Source: Phoronis australis
Lineage: Eukaryota > Phoronida > Phoronidae
Assembly: GCA_002633005.1 (NCBI GenBank)
Contig: NMRA01000736.1
Coordinates: 102,246-166,245 of the forward strand
Direction of reading: 5' to 3'
DNA: 64,000 bases
In this document: piece by piece, positions 35,201 through 45,718 of the stretch
How positions within the stretch are numbered: the stretch's first letter is position 1
Layout: each line of letters opens with the position of its first letter
Notes under the pieces: generated by a model
The model's input: the letters and a program-made list of their open reading frames with translations, nothing else
Database searches by the model: none
Told to the model about the DNA's origin: nothing
Position numbers and translations under genes: made by a program

Positions 35201-37651
35201 AGAAATAGCTAAATTTCAAGCGCAAACGCACGAGTGCGCGAAAACCCACACGTGTCATAAACAAACTACATGTACACTCTGAGCACATGGTTTATGTGTC
35301 ATGGTGTATACTATTTACTTGAGAATGGTTGTTTTGAACAAAATAACGAGCATCAAGAAATTACCTGCCAGCTACGCCGAGAGGAGGCGGCACAGACGAG
35401 GGAGAGCTCTGTTAAACGGTACCTTCTACTTGGTGAGAACAGCATACATGTATAGGTTACTTTGGTGATAAAATGTTCAATACAAAATTGTGTAAATGCT
35501 GTATTGGATATTTAAATGTCATACAACGTCAGCTACAAAAGCGTAAAAAACTTACCGCGATTTTAGCACTCCACCAAAACTCAGCCAGTCGTCACGAGTG
35601 TCCGTCGTCAACTGACGAGAGTACCGCACCAGTGACTGCTGAGGTTCCGGTCAAGATTGTGTTGCACTACTTTTCTCCGAATATAACTGTCATGGTAATT
35701 GGGGTGATATTGTTGGCCTCGTACCGCTGCTGTTGCTGCGAATGGTGCAAATGGACCTTCCTATTGATTGCTATCATGCGTTGCGCGGACTTCGCCAGCT
35801 CGAATTCTGTTCAGCTATTGTTTAGATTAGTACATGTACATGTATGCTAGCCATTGAGTCGCTCCCGCGTGTGTGTGGAGACACACGTGTATGGAATGAA
35901 ATCAGTTATCGGCCAAATGTGGTTGCCTTTATGAAAATTGAAACGGAACATGTAGACCTTCGTTTTGCCTAACACGTGGTTTAATTAGTTTTGTTGCAGT
36001 TGCTTGCTCTGTGTCTCCATAGCAACAGGATCTTTCAATGTCCCGTTGCGGAGTTCCAGAATCACAGCGCAATTTCCATCCAAACATTTTATACAAATGA
36101 TAACTCGTCGACAATCCTTTGTTTAAGAGAAAGCAGGTGCTTGTAAGGAATTAGCAAGGTGGTTTTTAAGCTCAAACCATGATCAATGTCTCCAGGCAAT
36201 ATCGATAAACCAATTCCACAAATGATTTATTTCAATAAATTTTGCTATACTTTCCCTGTGTCACGATAAATGACAACTAGACCTACTGGGGTTAGCCGGC
36301 TGTTTCCTTAAAGCCTCAACGCAACGCCACCTTAAAAACAATTGCTTTGGTTCGTGTTTTGAAGTGGAGAACCCTTTATAAAATTATTTCAAATTCCTCA
36401 CATGCCATACGCTCACATCAGGTGACATGATTAAACCTCAATAGAGCTCTGCCGCGACCGTGTAGAGCCTCTAGTCCACTGAGCACATTAGGTATTTAGA
36501 AAATATTGTTTTTGAAAGTGCGAGTTAGCATTCTTTGTTACACTCGATGACAAAACCATAACAGAACGAAGTTCACTGCGTATGAAAATATTCGCAGCCG
36601 CAAACTTAGGTTACAGACCACCCGACGTCCACATGACCACGGATTTGGACCTGTATACTCAGCTCGTTTACTTACTAGGCCCGGCCCAGTACACATAAAA
36701 CAGGACTAACTGACAACGGTGCCTTAGAACCACGTGCAAATTCAGCAAAGAATGATACCCCGTTTACACTATAGAAACATTAAATTGGTTAAGCCCGGTT
36801 TTAGGTTCAAGACAATTTGCGGAGCGTGTGTAAACGCCGCCGATTTAGTTGTAATCGAATATGCCTTAGTAGGAGGTTTCGAGCGGAATTAATTCTTAGC
36901 CGATACATGTATCTACAGTGTACTTCGCAAGTGTGAACGGACGGAGGAAGTGGCGTATGCATATACTTGCGCATGTGCAGATATTGGTTCCCGTGTATAC
37001 TTTCGTCCACGATTTCCTGTGTCGGCGGTATACGTTTGACATTTCTCTACACACTATTGTCGCAAAACAATGTAATCGAACCGACAATTGTCATCGTGGG
37101 ATTCCCGGGAGAACAAAAAATAACGAAAAATATAAATAGTGGCTGAAACTGAAAACAATCCATTTTATCAAGGAAGATCTTGACAAGGAAAAGGAGAGGT
37201 GCGCTATCAAAGGAGCTATCCAGCAGACGGTGCAGAGTCTAACCCGACTCGGCATTGGTACTGCGGTAAACAGGAAGACGAATAGATTTGAACCGGCCGA
37301 GATGGTAAGCCGCCCGGTATGTAACGAGTACGCGGGGACGTAACGACTTGAGCCGCGATGGGTTAGATTGACTTACATGTATATACCGTCTCATATCAAA
37401 CCGGAGCTAACATATCGACCTCTCACGGTGATAGTGAAAACAGGATACACTGTAGGAGTGAACCCAGGCGTGTTTTTTGGTACCACTGAGAGGAGAGTTT
37501 GTAGCTCAGGAACCGTGCTTTTTAGACGAGTAGGTAGCATTTACAGTTTCGTGATGTGCCTCTATCACAGATGAGAGCGGAGCTACAACCATGCGTGCAT
37601 GAGGCGTGGTGTTTGCGGACAAAAGTATCGTTTGCCAAATGGGTGAACGTT
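35201..37651. other. Non-coding stretch
   Basis: The 125-codon frame at 35473-35850 has no recognisable domain. A short palindromic patch (GTGTGTGTGGAGACACACGTG) lies near 35870. Otherwise nothing supportable. Confidence 0.35.
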
Positions 37652-37980
37652 TATCGTAGGCCAAGTGCGACATAAGTCAGTAATAATTTTTAGATAACCA
37701 GAAGCCAAGAATAATTAATGTAATTAATATTTATTGTTGTAATTAGCATTTATTACAGTAATAAATATTTATTACTGGAATAAATCAACCAATCAGATCC
37801 CAGGAATAATCACTGAAATATATATCTATTACTGAAATTAATATTTATATATTTATTCCAGTAATAAATATTTATTACAGTAATTATTCCTGGCTTCTGA
37901 TTGTCTAAAGAATTATTACTGGAATAAATCGGGAAATCATTACACTAATAAATCGGACTTAGGCCGCACTTGGGTTATAG
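37652..37980. mobile_element. MITE A, TIR TATCGTAGGCCAAGTGCG
   Basis: The left end TATCGTAGGCCAAGTGCGAC...ATAAGTC is mirrored at 37955-37980 (reverse complement TATAACCCAAGTGCGGCCTAAGTC). The interior is a run of inverted CAGTAATAAATA / TATTTATTACTG blocks, including a perfect 22-bp palindrome at 37756-37777, so the whole unit can fold into a long hairpin. It abuts MITE B. No coding capacity. Confidence 0.7.
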
Positions 37981-38201
37981 TAGGCCAAGTGCAACATAAG
38001 TCCGACGTATTTATTACAGTAATTATTCCTGGCATCCATTGCTTGATTTATTTCAGTAATAAATATTAATTACAGTAATAAACATTAATTACAATATTTA
38101 TTCCTGGCTTCTGGTTGTCTAAAGAATTATTAATGGAATAAATTACGAATTACATGTATTTGTGTAATTAATAAGACTTATGGCGAACTTGGACTACGAT
38201 A
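37976..38201. mobile_element. MITE B, same family as MITE A
   Basis: Starts TATAGTAGGCCAAGTGCAAC and ends GCGAACTTGGACTACGATA (reverse complement TATCGTAGTCCAAGTTCGC). It shares the TTATTACAGTAATTATTCCT and GGCTTCTGGTTGTCTAAAG blocks with MITE A. Tandem arrangement of the two, or one element with a central palindrome, are both possible. Confidence 0.7.
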
Positions 38202-38205
38202 AAAG

Positions 38206-38359
38206 CTGCGCACCTAAATTACGTGCGTAAGTTAATTTTTTGTTAGAGACGTAAAGTAAATTACTTTACGCCGCAAATAATTACTTGAAGCCGTTAAAAG
38301 TTACCTTTACGCAGGAAATAATTATTTTACACCTCTAACAAGAATTAACCTATGCACAT
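38206..38359. mobile_element. MITE C: 20-bp monomers between inverted ends, 8-bp target duplication
   Basis: GATAAAAG flanks the element exactly (38198-38205 and 38360-38367). The left end has GTGCGTAAGTTAATT, TTTGTTAGAG; the right end reversed reads GTGCATAGGTTAATTCTTGT, TAGAGGTGTAAA. Between them are about four 20-bp monomers of the kind seen at 944-1160 and 1466-1545. An 8-bp duplication is the hAT signature. It is inserted at the outer edge of MITE B. Confidence 0.75.
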
Positions 38360-38363
38360 GATA

Positions 38364-38755
38364 AAAGTGCTGTTTACACTACAAAAGTTGACACTGATCA
38401 GCTGACACGGAACGAGATGTGCCAGTGTGTAAACGGTACTGACACGGAGCAAATTGACACCGCTCAATTTATGCTCGAACATCTTGTTCCGTGTCAATTA
38501 TATGTCTAAACGCGAAACTGGGGCAAGGCGGAAAGGATCATCTCTACTGCGCTTGCGCAATGACATACATACGGGTTCTTTGTCTCTGCAACTCCAGCTA
38601 TTTGAAAATTTGCCCGTGTGCATTCCACTCTCCAACGTACAATTTCCGTCTTGCCACAGTTACTGAAATTGCGTGTGTAAACGGCCACTTGCCACCGATC
38701 AAGTTGCTCCGTGTCAGTTGTGCTGGATCAAAAGTTGATGTCTAAACGGAACTTT
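38364..38755. mobile_element. MITE D, TIR AAAGTKCYGTTTASAC, about 390 bp
   Basis: The left end AAAGTGCTGTTTACACTACA is matched by the right end read in reverse, AAAGTTCCGTTTAGACATCA, and both continue with AACTTTTG-like sequence. Internal GTGTAAACGG, ACACGGAGC and an ACTGCGCTTGCGCA palindrome recur. Related GTTTACACT...GTGTAAACG ends are visible near 36760-36840. Non-coding. Confidence 0.55.
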
Positions 38756-39876
38756 AGAAACGTTCAGCCATTTGGCTAACGAACGAAGCATAAATAAGTT
38801 GAGTTTGTATTCGCGACTTCGGCTTCATCTACTCTGGGCCTTCGCGGCAATTCACGGGAGTGCAGAGTATAACCGTGGTTACCCACATAGTCGCAGCAAG
38901 TAGCAGTCGAGAACAGAAAGGCACAGCGAAATATGTAGAAGAGAGAATTTTTTCTGCGAAAACATATACCAACGACCATGCGGTGTTACATTTATCCTTT
39001 GGACAGTGGCCAATATATCTGTGTTTGGGTTATAGGCAATTTTAGCAGTTTAGATCACCGAAATGCCCTTGGAAACATGCTCTTGGTCACACATACAAAG
39101 CAAAAGTACGAAAAAAAAAACCCAATCGTACGTATTTCATGTTTGCAAGTTGAAGAAGGAGCTGCACTTGGTTCTCCGTGGACGTCTTCCTGAACTGGAA
39201 AATGGAACGATCCATCGCTCTCTTTCACTGTTTTATGAGAATCTGTATATCACTTGACATTGAACTGAGAACCTAATGCATCTGTAGCCACTCTTCCGTG
39301 TTTTCCTATCTGTATCCTTTCAACTTAAGGGGCTGCTCACAGAGGAGTGTCTCAGCGCTGTAATCAGTTGCCTCTATAAGTGTTTCCCTGTTTTCGTGAA
39401 ACTGTACAGGTACTGAACATTTTATGGAAGTTGACCAGACGATGTGTACATGTAACCCTTATTCAGTTTTCAATGATACAACCTTTCAAAGTCTCAAGGG
39501 TCTCCCATTCCTGCTAATTCCTCTCTTGGAGGGCGGCCCTTCGAAATGGTCCCTTTGCCCTCCTATAAATTCGACACTGTCAACAAATAATGTTACGTAA
39601 GACACTAGAAAATGTCCAATTTGGCTTAATTTGGAACATGATATGCCTGATGCGATTCATATTAAACTTATTATGGAATTTAAAACCTTCATTTTTGCAT
39701 GAGAGGCCCCACGGTCGCCTATTGTGCCAAGTCGCCGTGCCGCCATGAGATTCTCGAAAAATAACTCGATTCAAGTCGACCTTTTTGTTCTCATTAAATA
39801 GTCCAGCGCGTCTTGATTTAGTCCAACTCTTTATAGTTCACCAATACTGTGTGCAGGTGTTTGTGTTTGTTTTTAG
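38756..39876. other. Non-coding stretch
   Basis: No exon or repeat recognised. Confidence 0.35.
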
Positions 39877-39995
39877 AAAGTGGGAATTGCAAGTACAGTG
39901 AATGCAGAAAGTTAGACAAAATGGGAAACGAAATTATGTCCGGCTACAAACAACTTCAACACATCACCTTGAAGCAAATCCTTCGATGCGGAAAG
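39877..39995 (+). CDS. Candidate internal exon, unknown protein
   Basis: A T-rich acceptor (GTTTGTTTTTAG) precedes an open frame encoding ESGNCKYSECRKLDKMGNEI and then MSGYKQLQHITLKQILRCGK, which looks more protein-like than its surroundings. The donor after GCGGAAAG is weak (GTTTTC). No neighbouring exon in phase was established; a second open segment with a good donor (CCAGGTTAGT) lies at about 40210-40369. Family not recognised. Confidence 0.25.
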
Positions 39996-41079
39996 GTTTT
40001 CAGCGTACAATGTACATATACAATGTACATGTAGACCGTTTGGAAGTGACCGTTGCAGGTTAGTGTACATGTGTTTTTCTTGAGTATTTCTCAAGTAGCT
40101 ATTGTCTGGCAAAGATTTGGAGCCATATTGGTGGCTTTCTTACGTGCAAGCTGACAATGCCATCATCAGCAGAATGATCCCACTTGGCGCTCCGCGTGAC
40201 GATTAGAACTTGGTGAGAGACCTGTTGGCCATTGTGGGAAACTTCATGGTGCTGAGTGAATGGTCACAGTCTCAAACTAGTAGCTCTATCTATCGCCAGG
40301 TCACGAAACCAATCTACTTCAGTAGTATTGCAGTGGGCGAATCCAATGACGAGCCTGCAAGGTCCAGGTTAGTTGAATGCATTCTTACGCAGCAACAATT
40401 GTGCAGTTCTTTGCGTTTCTAATCTCAGATAGGTAGGTCTACAAGTTGAGATTAATTACATGGCGTACATGTATGTTGTCTTAGTATTGAGATTTTTCAT
40501 TAATTGCCGCATGGCAGTAGCTCAAGTAGAGATTTTTTCAGTCCGTCTCCATTTTCCTCCTGATACTGCTTAATGAAAATAATTTTGTAATATGCACAAT
40601 GTCGTTTTGTAGCAGAGAGTCTGGATCCTCAATTCTTTTTAAGAGACATTGGAACGCGAAAGGTCGTCAAAAATATATTTTAAACAATGCCTGACGAAAG
40701 CACCCTCTCGCAACGTCCAGTACACAGTAATCGATATTCACATGTAAGGAAATTTTCAGAGAAAATAAAAAATACGATTTTGAAATACGTGCGACGGAAA
40801 AACTCTGTGGTTACCAGAGTTTCTAATCTCCCTCCCATTTATGATAAATGCGCGCATGGTGTTGTTGCTGTTCTAAAAAGGTTTCAAAAAATCTATTTCA
40901 AAATAGATTTAAAAGTGTTAACGACTATTCTCCTTGCATGCCCTTAGCGATTACTAACTTACAGAAAGATTTGAAGGGTTGTAGACATATTTGTTCAGTC
41001 TTTAACGACGTTAAGAAAACCAGTCAGAGTAAATGAGAAATAGAGTAAGGAGATAGTTTAGATTGAAATCCCCAAGGAT
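39996..41079. other. Non-coding stretch
   Basis: Apart from the possible exon at about 40210-40369, nothing is recognised. The last few hundred bases may be decayed 5' sequence of the LINE that follows. Confidence 0.3.
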
Positions 41080-41690
41080 CCCAACATTAGATGGTTCCTA
41101 TTTAGAATACTACACAGGATTATTTCAACAATTAGTTTTTAGTCAAAATCCTTGTCTGGGATTCTTATTTATATTCCTTTATGTAATAAAGCTCCAGAAA
41201 CGCTGTTACACTTTTTTGGGAATGTCGTCTTGTAAAAGATGTTTGGAAGGAATTCAGAAAACTACTTCAATGGTGTCTCATTCAGCTTCCCAAGTGTCTA
41301 CCTTAGGAACGTGTCATTCTTGAATAATGGGCTTTATGAGACATATGATTTTCTATTTAACATTTTGCTTTTATTAGCCAAATAGTATATTCACAAGGAG
41401 AGATGTCACAAAAATATACCTAATTTTCATAAGTTTATAACATATAATCATGAGTACTGTAATGCTGAAAAATTAATTGCATATAAATTTTTGTATATGA
41501 CAGCTTCTCCACGAAATGGGAAAATGTTATTGTTGGCGTTAACTCCATGTAGAAGTTACTTACTTTATACGAGATACGAGAATGGTCTTTCCTGAGGTGA
41601 GCATGCGCGAATGAATGGGTGTACTTATTTGTTAGTTTGTTTGCATTTGTACTTGTTTATCGATGATAATAAATAATAAAATAAACAAAA
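41080..41690 (+). mobile_element. 3' end of an L1/Tx1-like LINE (zf-RVT region and tail)
   Basis: One frame reads RWFLFRILHRIISTISF, then (after a stop) SKSLSGILIYIPLCNKAPET and LLHFF; a one-base shift gives WECRLVKDVWKEFRKLLQWC. This is the zinc-binding segment that follows the reverse transcriptase in L1/Tx1-type elements. It continues through a degraded C-terminus (YIHKERCHKN, EKLIAYKFLYMTASPRNGK) to TGA at 41593, a short 3'UTR and an A-rich AATAAATAATAAAATAAAC tail. 5'-truncated, with frameshifts and stops; not functional. Confidence 0.7.
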
Positions 41691-41696
41691 AATAGA

Positions 41697-42007
41697 TTTC
41701 GACTGTTATACCAATCTGTCGTTGATTGGATCACGCGACTATGTCTTTTTAAATTTAGCAAAAAGGAGGATTCATTGATAGAAAAACAATGGTTTCAACT
41801 GCATGGCCAACTTTTAATTAATAAGAATGTCCAAGGTGAAATATCAAAAACGCTGCTACCGTTTAAATCATCAATTTTGTTTCCCTTTTATGCAGTTTTT
41901 GAATGTTTTCATGAAAATCGTAAAAGTTCTTTTTGATATCCCTTCTTGCTAAAGTGGAGCATTTTACAGACAACGCCTTGCGGTGTTTTAGGGAACAATG
42001 TATCAAG
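41697..42007 (+). repeat. Dispersed repeat family X, copy 1
   Basis: Shares ordered blocks with 43501-43814 and 51617-51793: TTCGACTGTTATACCAATCT, a GATCACGCGACTATGTCTTT block, AATTTAGCAAAAA, TTATGCAGTTTTTGAA and AACAATGTATCAAG. Copies are strongly diverged. It directly follows the LINE tail here, but the other copies do not, so it is a separate family. Confidence 0.5.
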
Positions 42008-42110
42008 TATATTATCTTAAAGTTTTATTGGGATTCGAGATATTAAGTTCGGAAGTTAACCAAATGCGGACATGTTTAGTGTCCGATTTGACCTTGGGTT
42101 CGTTGTATTC

Positions 42111-42318
42111 AAGTCAGTCGGTGAAACAAAACCTTGCGATTGCTGTTTAATCAATTAAGCAACTGTCCGATAGTGAACACAGACCATAGAACGCATATTT
42201 AATACAGTATATTTAAGTCAGTCGGTGAAATAAATCTTTGTGATTGCAGTTTAATCCATTAAGAAACTGTACGACCGTGAACACAGGCAATAGAACGCAC
42301 AGATTCAACATCGATGTA
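42111..42318 (+). repeat. Tandem duplication, period 104 bp
   Basis: AAGTCAGTCGGTGAAA begins at 42111 and again at 42215. Shared blocks: GATTGC-GTTTAATC, ATTAAG-AACTGT, GTGAACACAG and ATAGAACGCA. The copies are moderately diverged. Confidence 0.75.
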
Positions 42319-43026
42319 TTGATTCCTGCTTTTCAACACAAGTCTTTTCATTGTTGAGGAGCTACATGTACCTAAATTGATAAAAGAGAGCGCGCTGTGA
42401 TACAATAACTAATTGTGCTATCAAGTCTTCTAAGAAGATGTCGTTCTTTGAACAAACGAGTCGTGGAAGATCAAGAAGCAATATATTGATTTCAAATGTA
42501 GGCGTTTTATTGTTGTCTACGTCTGAGATCGGGGCAGTGTATTTATAGATGAATATCCGATAAAAGGGTTTTATTTTGCCCCCTCCAACGCAGCGAAGAT
42601 AAATTTACGATTAACTCTAGTTCACAGCAATGCATCTTAAAAAATACGGTCTACCATGTAGGAAAAATGTGCCAGGAATTCAAATACGTACAAATAGTTG
42701 TTGGTTTCGTGTCAGCTAAAGAAGAACGGTTTATAAATATTTCACCTTAGATCAATATAACCTGTGTTTTTAATAATTCTAACAAAGAGACCCTCGTCAA
42801 CGTTTGACTCCGTTGCCTAGGAAGGCTTTTAACCTTCTTATGCCACAGTCAATTAATAACACGCATTCAACCGACAAAACCAATGTTATCCAATGCGCAA
42901 GATCCACCCAAAAATAGGACTCTAGTCCAGTTTAAGAAGCGAAAGTCTCAAATCCAACTCTGCTGTGTTTACTATCAGGCATGTGGCAGCAGATTTAGGA
43001 AGTTCTAACAGATGTCTAACCAATAA
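42319..43026. other. Non-coding stretch
   Basis: Nothing recognised. Confidence 0.35.
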
Positions 43027-43171
43027 CAGTGGCGGATTTAAAGGGAGGAACCATAGCCCCCTAAAATTATCCCATATTCCATTTGGCACTTCGGGGGTAC
43101 GAATGTCTAACGGGCAAAATCCTGGCTAATACTGTGCCCTGCCCCCCNTCAAAATTCTGGATTCGCCCCTG
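43027..43171 (+). mobile_element. hAT-like MITE, about 145 bp
   Basis: CAGTGGCGGATTTAAAGGG to ATTCTGGATTCGCCCCTG, collinear with the copy at 35053 (CCCCCTAAAATTATCCCATA, TTCGGGGGTACGAATGTC, CTGGCTAATACTGTGCCCTG). It contains the ambiguous base at 43148. Confidence 0.75.
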
Positions 43172-43500
43172 ACTAACACTAACGCTACACCTAATTCTAA
43201 ATACGGTACTTTTTGCACCCTTCTGATAATTGAGCTCTTTGTACTAAATGAAAATCATGTTCTGTAATACCAGGCAGCTCTGTAATGCAGCACAAGCAAT
43301 GTTTCACCGAATGGTCACGCACTGAGGGAGGGGGGTTCATTTTAGTGATCAATGAACAATTAAAGGTAATGTAGGACCTTATCGACAAAACTATACATGC
43401 ACATTCAGCCAAAAATCTACAAAATTATAGAATTTTACTCGGGAAAAGTACATGTTTTACATGTTTTATTAAAGTAGAGATTATGTAAATGTAAAATTTG
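43172..43500 (-). other. Distal 3' flank of the fucosyltransferase gene
   Basis: It holds a minus-strand AATAAA (43465-43470) as one candidate poly(A) signal for the fucosyltransferase; a closer one lies at 43723-43728. No other feature. Confidence 0.3.
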
Positions 43501-43814
43501 AATTTTGACTTTATACCAATTTGCCACTAAGTCAGGTGACCTTGCTTTTTAATAAAATTTGACAAAAAACAAGGCTTCGTCCATAGCAATACAAGAAGAC
43601 TATTAACACAGCAAAATTCTGTATGATATTCACGTAAATGTTAAAGATAAATCTAAAACTCTGTTACGGTTTTCTTTTCTAAGTTCTCATTTCGTTTTCG
43701 TTTTACGCAACTTTAAAAAACATTTATTAATAAGCAACATTTTAGATAGCCCTTTATACAAAAGTAGAATATTTTAAAACAATCGCTAGTTGCTTTTGGA
43801 ATCAATGTATCAAG
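43501..43814 (+). repeat. Dispersed repeat family X, copy 2
   Basis: Blocks TTTGACTTTATACCAATTTG, CAGGTGACCTTGCTTTTTAA, GACAAAAAACAAGG, CTGTTACGGTTTTC, AAAAGTAGAATATTTTA and AATCAATGTATCAAG correspond in order to copy 1. Confidence 0.5.
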
Positions 43815-44167
43815 CCGTTTCTGGACGTTTTACGTGAATCCGATCAGCCATTGCTAAGATGTTCTGAAGTGGGACAAAATTGGATCATAATTTTCTAAGC
43901 TCCTGCATAACCATAAGCCCCACAGGACGAGTGAAATGAAAGCTAATTCTATCAAAAGGTACACTTTCAACGGTAATAAATCAGTTGTACCAATTTGAAA
44001 ATTTGAATTATAATACTGTGAACCAACTGAGCTGTTCTAACTATAAACCCATATATAACTAAGTCAATTACCCCCAACGTATTCGTACAATTTGTTGGCG
44101 AGTTATGATTTGCACGTATTTGGAAGAACATAAACATACAAATAATCCCCGGTACAATCTTTTGTTT

Positions 44168-44507
44168 TCAGTTGTATCTGGATTCGTTCCACCACTTTCC
44201 TTTAGCGCAAATGTTAGCACCCTTCCACCAGGCGTACGAGTTGTCTAAACTCTCGACATGCTTTTCTGCGTCTGCCGCATGGGCCATTGCACAGACCCGG
44301 CACAGAAACTTCGTATTTATGAATTCTCCCGTCCCCTTCCATTCGAAGTACGAGTTGTACTCGTCGTCATTTTTGTCCAGATAATTCAGGTAGCCTGCCA
44401 GCTCTTCTACAGTGTTGAAGTCTTCAACATGAATGACCGAGTGGTAAGGTGCAGCTTGCTTGTAATCGGAAGGACGGGCTCCCATGACAACGGGAATGAC
44501 GTCATTT
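44168..44507 (-). CDS. Alpha-1,3-fucosyltransferase (GT10), coding exon 2 (C-terminal)
   Basis: This exon supplies the last 112 residues of a GT10 fucosyltransferase. The acceptor is TTATTCCTTACAG, with the exon starting at 44507. A longer open frame would include KHNVIPYR, but splicing here joins NAFL directly to NDVIPVVMGARPSDYKQAAP in phase, which is the usual form of this motif. Other GT10 hallmarks are HSVIHVEDFNTVEELAGYL, YFEW, and the cysteine-bearing end (FLCRVCAMAHAADAE ... WWKGANICAKGKWW). The stop is TGA at 44168-44170. A minus-strand AATAAA at 43723-43728 is the nearest candidate poly(A) signal. Confidence 0.92.
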
Positions 44508-44637
44508 CTGTAAGGAATAACATTGTGCTTCAGTTGCATTTACAAGGTAAACACGAACAATTTTGACGAATGTAAGTTCTGAGTACTGTACAAATTGATC
44601 AAAATAGAAAGTCAAAAGCTTGAACAATTATTCTTTT

Positions 44638-44655
44638 GAGAGAGAGAGAGAGAGA
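44638..44655. repeat. (GA)n microsatellite in fucosyltransferase intron
   Basis: Nine GA dinucleotides in a row. Confidence 0.9.
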
Positions 44656-45355
44656 TACCTTGCTTCCAGTGCTGGGCCTTGCCCGGCTAATTACAGAAAC
44701 ATTTGTCTACAAGAGAAAGTAACCGAATTTTAAGGGTAGGCGTTGTGTTCCTTCCATACGCGAAAGCAAATGAAAGCCAGTTCCATGTTGGAATTCTGAG
44801 TTCTTTAAACATGAGTGAAGGGTGGAGTGTTAGTCGAGTGATTGTTCTCACAAGTAAAATTTCTCGGTTTAAGAAGGCAGTATTCCCCAAACATGTGCCG
44901 CGGGTAACGATATATATTTTTGTACTCCTATGGCTTCCATTAATTGCTCTGCTCGTGGTCAATTCTAATTGCAGTCCCACGCCATCTCTGGGCAACTTAA
45001 AATTCACTAGGTGGCACATGCGCGCGAAAACGATCCTTGAAATGATTGCATTTAGATAGTCATGTGGAACCTTGAGTCCAATGACGCACCCTTGCTGTTG
45101 ATCTGCTTTATGTTCTCAATCTATTCAGGTAAAAAGAGGACCGTTCAGTCATTATTTCCACGTGGTGAATACAAAGTTCCCATTCTATCCTGATGGTTAC
45201 CAATGAACTTTTTAAGTCGCACCTCCCCGTTCGGTGGCCACTAAGTTCATTGCAGGCCGCTCGTTTGTTCACATTCAAGTGATGAAACCACCTTTGATGA
45301 ATCAGATTCATTTAACTGGATACATAATAATTGGAGTAAAGTTCTTAGTACACAT

Positions 45356-45718
45356 TCAACGATTTACGTACTAGTAAATGTTCGGCCTTCACTCTGAGGC
45401 CTTTCTCAACCTAATGATTACTTGAGAGGCTGGGACTTGTGACGTGATACAGGAGCCTTGCTTTTTAATGTCACAAGCTTTCTTCATTAATAAACAAGGC
45501 TCCTCCATGAATAAAGACATTAGAAAATGCGTTCAATCAAACATATGCATGTACATATACAACCCAGTGATAAGCTTGAAGCAGACTAACGTCCAGAGAC
45601 GTCCGTCATACGTCCCCACGCAGGATGACGTCACATTTCCCAGGTGCTCGCATCATCATTAGTTTGAGAAAGGCCTCAGAGTGAAGGCCGAACGTTTACT
45701 AGGTACGTAAATCGTTGA
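45356..45718. mobile_element. MITE with about 63-bp terminal inverted repeats, inside an intron
   Basis: The left end TCAACGATTTACGTACTAGT, GTTCGGCCTTCACTCTGAGG, CCTTTCTCAACCTAATGAT is repeated in reverse complement at the right end (about 45655-45718) with only a few differences. The 240-bp interior has no coding capacity. It has a shorter inverted pair (AGGAGCCTTGCTTTTTAATG against AAACAAGGCTCCTCC). The family is not recognised, and no clear target duplication was seen. Confidence 0.85.

Noticed and set aside
35473-35850. 125-codon plus-strand frame with a Cys-rich patch (CCCCEWCKW)
   Set aside because: No recognisable family, low-complexity Cys run near a hydrophobic chance segment, no splice context.
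44508-44539. Extending fucosyltransferase exon 2 to the upstream ATG (MQLKHNVIP...)
   Set aside because: The acceptor TTATTCCTTACAG lies inside this stretch and gives an in-phase join that reproduces the normal NDVIPVVMG motif; the extension is intron.
44171-45059. Plus-strand frames of 102-118 codons across the fucosyltransferase gene
   Set aside because: They are antisense to, or within the intron of, a well-supported minus-strand gene.
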